A DNA stretch of 45,871 bases from NCBI GenBank assembly GCA_035306605.1, contig DATGNR010000067.1. One strand, given 5' to 3'. The stretch comes from Xanthomarina sp035306605. GTDB lineage: Bacteria > Bacteroidota > Bacteroidia > Flavobacteriales > Flavobacteriaceae. The notes under the pieces are model-generated. The model saw nothing but the letters and a program-made list of their open reading frames with translations. It did not search any database and was not told the DNA's origin. Shown piece after piece: positions 1 to 8,038 of this stretch. The translations under genes and the position numbers were made by a program. Numbering within the stretch: the first letter of the stretch is position 1; each line of letters starts with the position of its first letter.

Positions 1-1437
1 ACTACGAATCCATTTAATTATAATTATTGGAGTTCACCTGTAAATAGAGGAGGAGCTTGGCAAATTGGAAATTTAGAGCAAAAAGAAGGTTCCGTAATTT
101 TTAATGCTGCTCATACTCCCCCTGTGTCAACTACCAATCCAGTTACAATAAGTAGTAGATGGCTGTATACTTATGACGCATCTGAGCTCTATAATAATGG
201 AATAACAGAGTGGGTTCGAATTAATAAAGATACACCAATTAAGCCTGGTATAGGTTATACTATGAAAGGATCTAAACGAGGAGACACGTATAATTCTAAT
301 TTAACTGAAGAATATGTCTTTTCTGGTCGAGCAAATAGCGGTGAATATATTCATGCAGCTGTTAATAACAACGATTTTTTAATTGGTAACCCATATCCAT
401 CTGCATTAAATGCTGAGCAATTTATTATTGATAATTTGGATGTAATTGATGGGACCTTACATTTTTATGAGCACTTTGATGCTAATAATACGCATGTTTG
501 GAGGAATTATCAAGCAGGATATGCTTCTATTAACCTGATGTCAGAGACAGCTGCACCTAAATATACCGATGCAGGAGGGTCTAAAGGTGCGCCAACTAAG
601 TACATTGCAGTCGGTCAAGGTTTTTTTGTAAATATTGACTATAAAGGTGTTGATAATGGTCTGCGAACAATCAAATTTAATAACGCTCAACGCGAATTTG
701 CTAAAGAATCTAATGGAGGTTCTGTTTTTTACAAGAATGAAAATTCTAATGAAATTATAGATAACAGAACTAAATTTTGGTTGCATTTTACAGATGAAAC
801 AGGTAGAGCAAGAGAGATAGCTTTAGGTTATGATGAAAGAGCATCTATAGGTTTTGATAGAGGGTTTGATGCTATTGATTTTAGTGATTTTCCAGATAGT
901 ATGTTATGGTATACACCTGAAAACTTATTAGTCATTCAAGGTTTAAATAGTTTTAGTGTAGAAGATGAAATACCGTTAGCTATAAAAATTACAACTCCGG
1001 GCATCTATACTATTGGACTAGATAGAATGTTAAATTTCCCAGAAAATACACCAATTTATTTAAAGGATAACCTAAATGGTAGCTTTTATAATTTAAAAAT
1101 TGATTCTGTGTCTATTCCTTTTGAAGCGGGCACATTTAATAATAGATTTTCTATAGTATACCAAAGAGATGCTTTAGGGATGCCAACCTTAGAGGAAAAT
1201 CAGTCAGTATATGTGAAATTCAACAAAAACACCGATACAGTTACATTGTTAGGAATTGACAATTTAAATGAGGTTAAAACCGTATACATGTATGCTATGG
1301 ATGGAAAGCAGGTTAGATTATATGAAAATATAGAGTCTAAAGCTTTTGATGTATCTCATTTAAATGATGGAGTTTACATTTTAAAACTTGAAATGTCCTC
1401 TGGGGCAATCAAAAACATCAAGTTTGTAAAGTATTAA
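1..1437 (+). CDS. T9SS-exported surface protein, C-terminal part (5' end outside window)
   Basis: The frame is open from base 1, so this is the 3' part of a longer gene; the first in-window start-like codon (GTG at 124) is not a real start. At least 478 residues are visible. The opening codons give an NYWSSPV-type segment, and GNPYPSALNA follows further on, phrases common in very large Flavobacteriia surface proteins. The last ~75 residues, starting near SVYVKFNKNTDTV and ending KNIKFVKY, look like a type A T9SS sorting domain: a beta-rich block with YMYAMDGKQV and the DGVYILKL strand. Such proteins pass the outer membrane through T9SS and are released or anchored outside the cell. The binding or enzymatic part, if any, lies upstream and cannot be judged. 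A hairpin terminator follows the stop. Confidence 0.8.
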   Translation, partial: TTNPFNYNYWSSPVNRGGAWQIGNLEQKEGSVIFNAAHTPPVSTTNPVTISSRWLYTYDASELYNNGITEWVRINKDTPIKPGIGYTMKGSKRGDTYNSNLTEEYVFSGRANSGEYIHAAVNNNDFLIGNPYPSALNAEQFIIDNLDVIDGTLHFYEHFDANNTHVWRNYQAGYASINLMSETAAPKYTDAGGSKGAPTKYIAVGQGFFVNIDYKGVDNGLRTIKFNNAQREFAKESNGGSVFYKNENSNEIIDNRTKFWLHFTDETGRAREIALGYDERASIGFDRGFDAIDFSDFPDSMLWYTPENLLVIQGLNSFSVEDEIPLAIKITTPGIYTIGLDRMLNFPENTPIYLKDNLNGSFYNLKIDSVSIPFEAGTFNNRFSIVYQRDALGMPTLEENQSVYVKFNKNTDTVTLLGIDNLNEVKTVYMYAMDGKQVRLYENIESKAFDVSHLNDGVYILKLEMSSGAIKNIKFVKY

Positions 1438-1459
1438 AATATCAAATATCAAATATTTC

Positions 1460-1492
1460 AGACCTTTCAGATTCTTAAAATTTGAAAGGTCT
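1460..1492 (+). terminator. Intrinsic terminator after the T9SS protein gene
   Basis: A perfect 10-bp stem (1460-1469 agacctttca with 1483-1492 tgaaaggtct) and a 13-base loop are followed by tttatttta. It lies 23 bases after the stop at 1437 and before the converging minus-strand gene ending at 1517, so it may insulate both; the T-tract is better on the plus strand. Confidence 0.75.
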
Positions 1493-1516
1493 TTTATTTT
1501 AGTTGTGTAAAATTGG

Positions 1517-2359
1517 TTATTTACCAATCATTCCCTGCCAACGAAGTTTTCTAATAAATTTGCCTTGTGCTTCAGAAACTAGAAAAGGAAGTTTTTCTCC
1601 TTTCGCTTTAAAAAAGCCTTCCATATAATCTATAAATAGTTTAGAGCTTCTTTTTTTATACGCCAATTTTAATGCCGAAATAAGTGTGATTATAAAACCA
1701 TAACGCATTTTATACATGGCCTCGCCTTGTAGATGTTTAGAGGCTTTATTATAGCTGGTTCCTGTAGGTTTTAAATGTTTTACATGAAGCGTTTCGTCGG
1801 TTAGTAACTCCCATCCATAGAATTTAGCAAGTAGCTCATCAACGGTGTCCCAACCCATAGATGGTTTTAGTTGTCCTATTTGTTTAAAGCATTCTTTTCT
1901 GTAGGCTTTTAATGCACCACGAATATGATCTTTTCTAGTTAGATTTTCTAAAACCCATGTATTATTTTTTTCAATATAACAAAACCCAGAAGCCATCCCA
2001 AGTCTTTCATTTGAATTAAAATGAAATGCTAATCTTTCTAGATAATTAGGTGGGAATATTAAATCTGCATCGAATTTACAAATAACATCGAAGTCATCAT
2101 CAAGAATTTCAAATCCCTTATAAAAGGCGTTGATAATTTTTGAACCAGGTAAATGCTTGTTAGAAGATGTGCTGTTTACTAGAGAAATCCAATGGTATTT
2201 TGAAGTAAATTTCTCAACAAGATCTTTGGTGTTATCTGTGGAATTATCGTTCACTACAACCACTTGTTTCGGCAATAGGGTTTGGCTTACCAAAGAAGCT
2301 AAAGTTTGCTTTATATAAGTGTCTTCGTTATGAGCAGGAATAATTATACAGAATTTCAT
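1517..2359 (-). CDS. Family 2 (GT-A) glycosyltransferase
   Basis: 280 residues. The N-terminus has the GT2 pattern: IIIPAHNEDTYI (residues ~5-16), VVVNDNSTD (~34-42) for nucleotide-sugar binding, and the metal-binding DxD as FDADLIF (Asp97, Asp99). WDTVDEL around residues 165-175 fits the acceptor/base region. I see no clear membrane helices, so it is probably a cytoplasmic or membrane-associated enzyme that adds a sugar to a glycan or lipid. The substrate cannot be read from sequence. It is the last gene of the minus-strand run after the methyltransferase, 80 bases downstream, and no promoter box is visible in that gap, suggesting co-transcription. Confidence 0.85.
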   Translation of the reverse strand: MKFCIIIPAHNEDTYIKQTLASLVSQTLLPKQVVVVNDNSTDNTKDLVEKFTSKYHWISLVNSTSSNKHLPGSKIINAFYKGFEILDDDFDVICKFDADLIFPPNYLERLAFHFNSNERLGMASGFCYIEKNNTWVLENLTRKDHIRGALKAYRKECFKQIGQLKPSMGWDTVDELLAKFYGWELLTDETLHVKHLKPTGTSYNKASKHLQGEAMYKMRYGFIITLISALKLAYKKRSSKLFIDYMEGFFKAKGEKLPFLVSEAQGKFIRKLRWQGMIGK

Positions 2360-2439
2360 TCAGTAAATCTCAATATAAAATATCCAAATTCCAAAGATTT
2401 AGAATATTCGATTAATAAAAGGTTCTGGAAATTGATAAG

Positions 2440-2976
2440 TTAAATGTTGGCTTTGTTTACTCTTTCAGCATAAACAATATAATATCTAGGAGTAAACCAA
2501 CGTAAAATAGGTCTGAATCCAATTTTTTTAGTAGGATTGGTCCATTTTTGCCTAGCAATTATTTTCCATCCTGCTTTTTCTAGTAACCAATCAAATTGCC
2601 AATCTTCAAACTCGTGGTAGTGCCTGTCTCGCATATCTGTTTTGCTTCTGTATGCCGAAGAAAACCATAGGTTTAATGGAACACTGGCTACAAGTTTATC
2701 TGCTTTTATTGCTTTTAAAACAGTAAAAGGGGAGAGAAGATGTTCAAAAATTTCAAAAGCAGTTACTACGTTAGCTTTTGATTTTTCAATAGTTGAGGTG
2801 TTGACGTCTAAATCTTCGCCCTTAGTGTTTTCAACTTTAAAACCATGGTTTTTCATGATTTCTGTAAACGGATTTTCAACACCTAAATCTAGAATGTTAG
2901 AATTCGGTGAAATGTGTTTCTCTAAAAAAGTAGCAGTTAGTTTAAAACGCTTATTGGGATATGTTTTTTCGTACAT
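2440..2976 (-). CDS. Class I SAM-dependent methyltransferase
   Basis: 178 residues, a short Rossmann-type methyltransferase. Motif I is NILDLGV (residues ~27-33), less glycine-rich than usual. FEIFEHL (~74-80) matches the post-motif region of UbiE/Coq5-like and glycan-associated enzymes, and SVPLNLWF follows. The target is unknown; a small molecule or glycan is more likely than nucleic acid because there is no NPPY-type motif. Its ATG overlaps the stop of proC by one base (TAATG on the minus strand, at 2976), which implies translational coupling. The next gene downstream is a GT2 glycosyltransferase, so a role in modifying a surface glycan is possible but is inference. Confidence 0.75.
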   Translation of the reverse strand: MYEKTYPNKRFKLTATFLEKHISPNSNILDLGVENPFTEIMKNHGFKVENTKGEDLDVNTSTIEKSKANVVTAFEIFEHLLSPFTVLKAIKADKLVASVPLNLWFSSAYRSKTDMRDRHYHEFEDWQFDWLLEKAGWKIIARQKWTNPTKKIGFRPILRWFTPRYYIVYAERVNKANI

Positions 2977-3764
2977 TATTTTGAAATATTATCAAAAGAA
3001 GTTTTAATTCCTTTTATAAGTGCTGAGCTAAACCCACTATGCTCCATTTCATTTAACCCTGCAATTGTACATCCTTTAGGGGTGGTAACCTTATCGATTT
3101 CAGCTTCTGGATGATTTCCGTTTTTTATAAGTAATTCCGTTGCTCCTCTTACGGTTTGTGTGGCAATTTGTGTTGCGGTTTGTGCATCAAAACCAATTTC
3201 AATTCCACCTTGAATCATACCCCTAATAAATCGCAATACATAAGCAATTCCACAGGCGCCTAGTACTGTTGCGGCATCCATAAGTTGCTCATTAATTACA
3301 AGCGTACTTCCTAACGAATTAAAAATTTCAGAAACTTCTTTAAGTTCTTTTTCAGAAGCGTTTATAGACGCTAAACAGGTTATAGATTCATTAACTGAAG
3401 CAGCCGTATTAGGCATTGCTCTAATAATTGAAACCTTTGTTTTAAGTGTTTGAGATATGTTTTCAATAGAAAAGTCGCTCACCACAGAAACTAAAATTGC
3501 ATTATTAGTAATATGAGAATCAATTTGTATTAGTACTTCTTTTATTTTGTATGGCTTGACCGCTATAATGATGATATCTGATTTTTTTACAGCCTCTAAA
3601 TTATCACTATGGACAGTAACACCTTGAGTTTTTAAAAAGTTAAGATGCTCTGTTTTATTGCGAGTTACGGTAATATTTGAAGGGTTGTAGTTTTTGCTTA
3701 AAAGACCATTTACAATAGATTGACCCAAGTTTCCACCTCCAATAACAGTAATGTTTTTTGACAT
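2976..3764 (-). CDS. proC: Pyrroline-5-carboxylate reductase
   Basis: 262 residues, the normal length for ProC. It reduces 1-pyrroline-5-carboxylate to proline with NAD(P)H, the last step of proline synthesis, in the cytoplasm. The dinucleotide-binding motif is VIGGGNLG (residues 7-14). RAMPNTAASV and the C-terminal block VTTPKGCTIAGLNEME (family signature region, normally TSPGGTT) are recognisable; the signature here reads TTPKGCT, a mild variant. Its ATG lies one base after the stop of the ketoacyl synthase-like gene (3766) and its stop overlaps the methyltransferase start, so it sits in the middle of a tight operon with no obvious proline link. Confidence 0.92.
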   Translation of the reverse strand: MSKNITVIGGGNLGQSIVNGLLSKNYNPSNITVTRNKTEHLNFLKTQGVTVHSDNLEAVKKSDIIIIAVKPYKIKEVLIQIDSHITNNAILVSVVSDFSIENISQTLKTKVSIIRAMPNTAASVNESITCLASINASEKELKEVSEIFNSLGSTLVINEQLMDAATVLGACGIAYVLRFIRGMIQGGIEIGFDAQTATQIATQTVRGATELLIKNGNHPEAEIDKVTTPKGCTIAGLNEMEHSGFSSALIKGIKTSFDNISK

Positions 3765-3765
3765 A

Positions 3766-4824
3766 TTAAAACTTATAAGTGATAGCGTTTATATTCATGC
3801 CTGCACCAACACTAGCAAACATAACTATATCTCCTTTGTTGATAGAATGACCTTCAAGTTTTCCTTTTAATATTAAATCTAATAAGGTAGGAATGGTCGC
3901 TACACTTGAGTTTCCTAGCTTACCTATGGACATTGGCATAATACCCTTTGGCATTTCCATGTTATAGAGTTTATAGAAGCGCTGAACTATAGCTTCATCC
4001 ATTTTTTCGTTGGCTTGATGAATAAGGATTTTTTTTAAATCACCAATTTGATATCCACTTTGGTCTAAACAGGATTTCAGTGCAGGTGGCACATGGTTTA
4101 AAGCAAATTCATAAATTTTTCTACCATACATTTTGATGTATTTACGTTGATCTGTAACTGCCTGATTGTTTGTTTCGCCGAAATAAATAAAATGAGCTTC
4201 ATCTAAGGCATAGGTGGCGCTTTCATGATTTAATATACCGCCTTCTTCATTGGTTTCTTCAAGGACAACAGCTCCAGCTCCATCGCTATAAATCATGGAA
4301 TCCCTATCGTGTTTATCCAGAACACGTGATAAGGCTTCAGCTCCAATTACCAAACATTTTTTAGCAATTCCGGCTTTTATAAACGCGTTAGCTTGGATAA
4401 GACCTTCGTTCCATCCTGGACAGCCAAAAAGTACATCGTAAGCTACGCATTTTGGGTTTTTAATTCCAAGAAGATGTTTAACTCTTGATCCAATACTAGG
4501 GACTGTATCGCTCTGTTCTGTGTTGTGTTTAACATCACCGTAGTTATGTCCAACAATTATATAGTCTAGATCTTCTTGATCTATTTTAGAATCTTTAATC
4601 GCTTTTTGGGCTGCAAAAAAAGCTAAATCTGAAGTGTTATGATGATCCTCAGCATAGCGTCGTTCACCAATTCCTGTTATAGCTTTAAATTTCTTTATTA
4701 TAATATCGTTATGATGATTGATGGACGTACCATCTTCATTTAGAAATTCATGCTGAATAAAATCTTCATTCTTTGCTACATTATTAGGTATGTAACTGCC
4801 GGTTCCTGTTATTTTAATTGCCAT
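3766..4824 (-). CDS. 3-oxoacyl-ACP synthase III-like (FabH-family) enzyme
   Basis: 352 residues of the thiolase fold, somewhat longer than classic FabH (~317). The Cys-His-Asn triad is visible: Cys135 in VLFGCPGWNEG, His269 in ILIHQANEKM, and Asn305 in GKLGNSSVAT. The family Claisen-condenses acyl-CoA with malonyl-ACP to start fatty-acid chains; many Flavobacteriia carry extra FabH-like paralogues whose substrates are unknown, and GCPGWN differs from the usual active-site surround. Start: ATG with sequence MAIKITGTGSYIP, typical for the family. It is first in the minus-strand operon with proC, a methyltransferase and GT2. A TAAGTTTG box on the minus strand at 4939-4932 is a candidate promoter. 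Confidence 0.85.
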   Translation of the reverse strand: MAIKITGTGSYIPNNVAKNEDFIQHEFLNEDGTSINHHNDIIIKKFKAITGIGERRYAEDHHNTSDLAFFAAQKAIKDSKIDQEDLDYIIVGHNYGDVKHNTEQSDTVPSIGSRVKHLLGIKNPKCVAYDVLFGCPGWNEGLIQANAFIKAGIAKKCLVIGAEALSRVLDKHDRDSMIYSDGAGAVVLEETNEEGGILNHESATYALDEAHFIYFGETNNQAVTDQRKYIKMYGRKIYEFALNHVPPALKSCLDQSGYQIGDLKKILIHQANEKMDEAIVQRFYKLYNMEMPKGIMPMSIGKLGNSSVATIPTLLDLILKGKLEGHSINKGDIVMFASVGAGMNINAITYKF

Positions 4825-4931
4825 TAAAATTCTATTAAATATTGGGCTAAAGCTAAATTAATTATAATATTAATGCTAACATATTCAATGATAAATTATT
4901 GTGAAGAATTTACCTTGATTCACGATTAATA

Positions 4932-4939
4932 CAAACTTA
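4932..4939 (-). promoter_or_regulatory. Candidate -7 box for the FabH-like/proC operon
   Basis: The minus strand reads TAAGTTTG, a full match to the Bacteroidota TAnnTTTG -7 box, between the gcvP terminator and the ATG at 4824. It implies a leader of about 100 bases. I see no clear -33 TTG at the expected distance. Confidence 0.4.
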
Positions 4940-4957
4940 TTGTTTTTTTTAGTAAAA

Positions 4958-4984
4958 TAAAAGCCCTCATTTTGAGGGCTTTTA
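4958..4984 (-). terminator. Intrinsic terminator of gcvP
   Basis: A 12-bp stem (4958-4969 with 4973-4984, core gccctca/tgagggc) with a 3-base loop sits 17 bases past the gcvP stop. On the minus strand it runs into TTTTATTTTACT, a good U-tract. Confidence 0.85.
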
Positions 4985-5001
4985 TGTGATTAATTTTAAA
5001 G

Positions 5002-7851
5002 TTATGCATCCATATACTCTTCAATAGGAGCGCATGTACATATTAGGTTTCTGTCTCCATAAGCATCGTCTACACGTCTTACAGTTGGCCAGAATTTATT
5101 ATCTCTTACGTATTCTAAAGGAAAGGCAGCCATTTCTCTTGAATAAGGCATATTCCATTCAGAAGATGTTATCATCTCCATGGTATGAGGAGCGTTTTTA
5201 AGTACGTTATTCTCATCGTCCTTAGATGCTGAGTCTATTTCTTTTTTAATTGAAATCATCGCGTCACAAAAACGATCCATTTCAGCTTTACTTTCGCTTT
5301 CTGTTGGTTCGATCATTAAAGTTCCTGCAACTGGGAAGGATACTGTTGGCGCATGAAAACCGTAATCCATTAAGCGCTTAGCAATATCTGTTACTTCAAT
5401 ACCATTGGCTTTAAAAGGTCTGCAATCTACTATCATTTCGTGTGCTGCACGACCACATTCTCCAGAGTATAACGTGTCGAATTGACCTTGTAAGCGTTGT
5501 TTTATATAGTTTGCATTTAAGATGGCTGTTTTAGTAGCGTGGGTTAATCCCTCGGTACCTAACATTTTAATGTAGGCATAAGAAATTAAACATACTAAAG
5601 CTGAACCAAAAGGTGCGCTAGAAATAGCCGTAATAGCTTGATCTCCTCCAGTTTTTATAATTGGGTTTCCAGGTAAAAAGGGAGCTAGTTGTTTTGCAAC
5701 ACAAATTGGACCAACACCAGGACCACCTCCTCCGTGTGGAATAGCAAAGGTTTTGTGTAAGTTTAAATGACAAACATCTGCACCAATATTTCCAGGATTT
5801 GTTAATCCTACTTGGGCGTTCATGTTGGCACCATCCATATAAACTTGTCCGCCATTATCATGGATTATTTGGGTAATTTCCATAATTGCAGATTCGTAAA
5901 CACCATGGGTAGAAGGATAAGTTACCATAAGACAAGATAAATTATCTTTATGTAATTCAGCTTTCTGACGTAAATCTTCTACATCTATATTTCCTTTGTC
6001 GGTAGATTTAGTTACAACTACTTTCATTCCTGCCATAACAGCACTTGCCGGATTGGTTCCATGAGCAGAAGAAGGAATTAAACAAATGTTTCTATGATGA
6101 TCTCCACGTGATTCATGGTAAGCTTTAATAACCATTAATCCAGCATATTCACCTTGTGCTCCAGAATTAGGTTGTAATGAGGTAGCTGCAAATCCTGTGA
6201 TTTCAGTTAGCTGATTTTCTAGTTCTTTTAAAATAGTTTGGTAACCTTGTGCTTGTTCAATTGGAACAAATGGATGAACATTCCCCCAGTTAGGAGAGCT
6301 TAAAGGCAACATTTCAGCAGCTGCATTTAACTTCATTGTACAAGAACCTAAAGAAATCATCGAGTGATTTAACGATAAATCTTTACGCTCTAATTTTTTA
6401 ATATAACGCATCAATTCTGTTTCTGAATGATGAGAGTTGAAAACATCTAAAGTTAAGAAATCAGATGTTCTTTTAAGGTTTTCAGAAATGTAATTTGCTT
6501 CTAAAAACGATGTTACTTTTATAGGGTCTTTTACAGCTGCTTCAGCAAAAATGGCAATAATTTCATTGGCATCTTTTAGGTTGGTAGTTTCGTTAATTGA
6601 AATGGTTACCGTATTAGCATCTGGGTAAAAGAAATTAACTTCGTGTTTTTCAGCAATAGCTTTTATTTTTGAGGCGTTAGCTTGAATGCAAAGTGTGTCG
6701 AAAAATGACGTGTTTGTTTGCTTAAATCCAAGTTTTTCTACAGCATTTGAAACAGTTGAAGCTGTATTATGAACTTTATTAGCAATAAATTCCAAGCCTT
6801 TTGGTCCGTGATATACGGCATACATTCCTGCCATAACTGCTAACAACACTTGAGCTGTACAAATGTTAGAAGTAGCTTTATCACGTTTAATATGTTGCTC
6901 ACGTGTTTGTAAAGCCATACGTAAAGCTCTGTTGCCATTTACGTCTTTTGTTACTCCAATTATACGTCCTGGAATATCTCTTTTGTAAATTTCTTTTGTA
7001 GCAAAATATGCAGCGTGTGGTCCGCCGTACCCCATTGGAATACCAAAACGTTGCGTTGTTCCAACTACTACGTCTGCACCTAGTTTTCCAGGAGCTTCAA
7101 GCATGACAAGACTTAAAATGTCCGCTGCAACAGCTACTTTTATTTGAGCGCTATTTGCTTTTTCAATAAAAGATTTCAGGTCGGTAATTTGACCGTTTTT
7201 TCCTGGGTATTGAAGGATAGCTCCAAAGTAATCTGAAGAAAAATCAAATGACTCTTCATTTCCAACCACTATTTCTACACCAATAGGAGTAGATCTAGTT
7301 TGAAGTAAGGATAAGGTTTGTGGCAAAACATTTTCTGAAACAAAGAATTTATTTACACCATTTTTTTTCTGATTTCTTTCTCTAACAGCAAACAGTAAGC
7401 TCATAGCTTCTGCTGCAGCTGTACTTTCATCTAGAAGCGATGCATTGGCAAGTTCCATACCTGTTAGGTCTGAAATCATGGTTTGGAAGTTTAATAAAGC
7501 TTCCAATCTTCCTTGAGCTATTTCTGCTTGATATGGCGTGTATGCCGTGTACCAACCTGGGTTTTCCAAAATGTTACGTTGAATAACTGGAGGCAAAATG
7601 GTTGGGTGATACCCAAGTCCGATATATGTTTTGTATGTTTTGTTTAATTTAGAAAGCTCATGAATATGTGTTAAATATTCATATTCACTCATTGGCTCGT
7701 CTAAGTCTAATGGTTTTTTTAATTTAATACCATCAGGAAGTGTTTCATAAATAAGTTGGTCTAAAGATTCAACTCCAATGGCCTTTAACATGAGCTTTTG
7801 GTCTTCTTCTCTTGGACCAATGTGGCGAAGTGCGAAATTAGTTGTGTTCAT
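5002..7851 (-). CDS. gcvP: Glycine dehydrogenase (aminomethyl-transferring), P protein of glycine cleavage
   Basis: 949 residues, the single-chain (alpha2) form with fused N- and C-terminal PLP-enzyme halves. It decarboxylates glycine and passes the aminomethyl group to the lipoyl arm of GcvH, feeding C1 units to folate. The N-terminus FALRHIGP is characteristic. Residues ~80-130 (GLGYHPTILPPVI, YTPYQAEIAQGR) are typical of the family. The PLP Schiff-base lysine is Lys700 in HLNLHKTFAIPHGGGGPG, and SLGSCTMKLNA (~500-510) is also conserved. The other gcv genes are not in the window, so the system is scattered, as is usual in this phylum. The leader (7852 to about 7940) contains two overlapping palindromes; see the separate entry. 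A strong terminator follows the stop. Confidence 0.97.
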   Translation of the reverse strand: MNTTNFALRHIGPREEDQKLMLKAIGVESLDQLIYETLPDGIKLKKPLDLDEPMSEYEYLTHIHELSKLNKTYKTYIGLGYHPTILPPVIQRNILENPGWYTAYTPYQAEIAQGRLEALLNFQTMISDLTGMELANASLLDESTAAAEAMSLLFAVRERNQKKNGVNKFFVSENVLPQTLSLLQTRSTPIGVEIVVGNEESFDFSSDYFGAILQYPGKNGQITDLKSFIEKANSAQIKVAVAADILSLVMLEAPGKLGADVVVGTTQRFGIPMGYGGPHAAYFATKEIYKRDIPGRIIGVTKDVNGNRALRMALQTREQHIKRDKATSNICTAQVLLAVMAGMYAVYHGPKGLEFIANKVHNTASTVSNAVEKLGFKQTNTSFFDTLCIQANASKIKAIAEKHEVNFFYPDANTVTISINETTNLKDANEIIAIFAEAAVKDPIKVTSFLEANYISENLKRTSDFLTLDVFNSHHSETELMRYIKKLERKDLSLNHSMISLGSCTMKLNAAAEMLPLSSPNWGNVHPFVPIEQAQGYQTILKELENQLTEITGFAATSLQPNSGAQGEYAGLMVIKAYHESRGDHHRNICLIPSSAHGTNPASAVMAGMKVVVTKSTDKGNIDVEDLRQKAELHKDNLSCLMVTYPSTHGVYESAIMEITQIIHDNGGQVYMDGANMNAQVGLTNPGNIGADVCHLNLHKTFAIPHGGGGPGVGPICVAKQLAPFLPGNPIIKTGGDQAITAISSAPFGSALVCLISYAYIKMLGTEGLTHATKTAILNANYIKQRLQGQFDTLYSGECGRAAHEMIVDCRPFKANGIEVTDIAKRLMDYGFHAPTVSFPVAGTLMIEPTESESKAEMDRFCDAMISIKKEIDSASKDDENNVLKNAPHTMEMITSSEWNMPYSREMAAFPLEYVRDNKFWPTVRRVDDAYGDRNLICTCAPIEEYMDA

Positions 7852-7874
7852 TAAAATTTAGTTGCGTTAAGTGA

Positions 7875-7894
7875 CCGATTTCTCGGAAATTCCG
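7875..7894 (-). promoter_or_regulatory. Two mutually exclusive hairpins in the gcvP leader
   Basis: In the presumed gcvP 5' leader, ccgatttctcgg (7875-7886; on the mRNA a 4-bp stem with a GAAA tetraloop) overlaps cggaaattccg (7884-7894; a 5-bp palindrome). They share bases 7884-7886, so only one can form at a time. It does not match a glycine riboswitch, which is much longer. Function unknown and possibly none. Confidence 0.25.
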
Positions 7895-7944
7895 TTGAAA
7901 TATCCCATCAAATTAAATAAAATGATCGACTATTTATTAAACCG

Positions 7945-7952
7945 CAAAATTA
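7945..7952 (-). promoter_or_regulatory. gcvP: Candidate gcvP promoter -7 box
   Basis: The minus strand reads TAATTTTG, a full TAnnTTTG match, about 95 bases before the gcvP ATG. No clear -33 TTG is seen. Confidence 0.45.
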
Positions 7953-8001
7953 CGGAATAATTCATGTTTTAGTGTTAATGAAAACTAAAGTTTTTAACCA
8001 A

Positions 8002-8034
8002 TTGGAAAGGTTATTAACACTTTGTGTACTTTTG
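8002..8034 (+). promoter_or_regulatory. Promoter of the UbiA-like gene; mRNA probably leaderless
   Basis: TTG at 8002-8004 is followed after 22 bases by TACTTTTG at 8027-8034. The ATG at 8039 begins only four bases after the box. Transcription from this class of promoter usually starts a few bases after the box, so the mRNA would begin at or next to the start codon. Confidence 0.5.
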
Positions 8035-8038
8035 TTTT

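Noticed and set aside
1440..1459. Tandem atcaaat repeat after the first gene
   Set aside because: Only about two and a half 7-base units in very AT-rich DNA, easily due to chance.
7852..7950. Glycine riboswitch ahead of gcvP
   Set aside because: The leader is only about 90 bases and lacks the conserved tandem aptamer cores; only two short palindromes are present.
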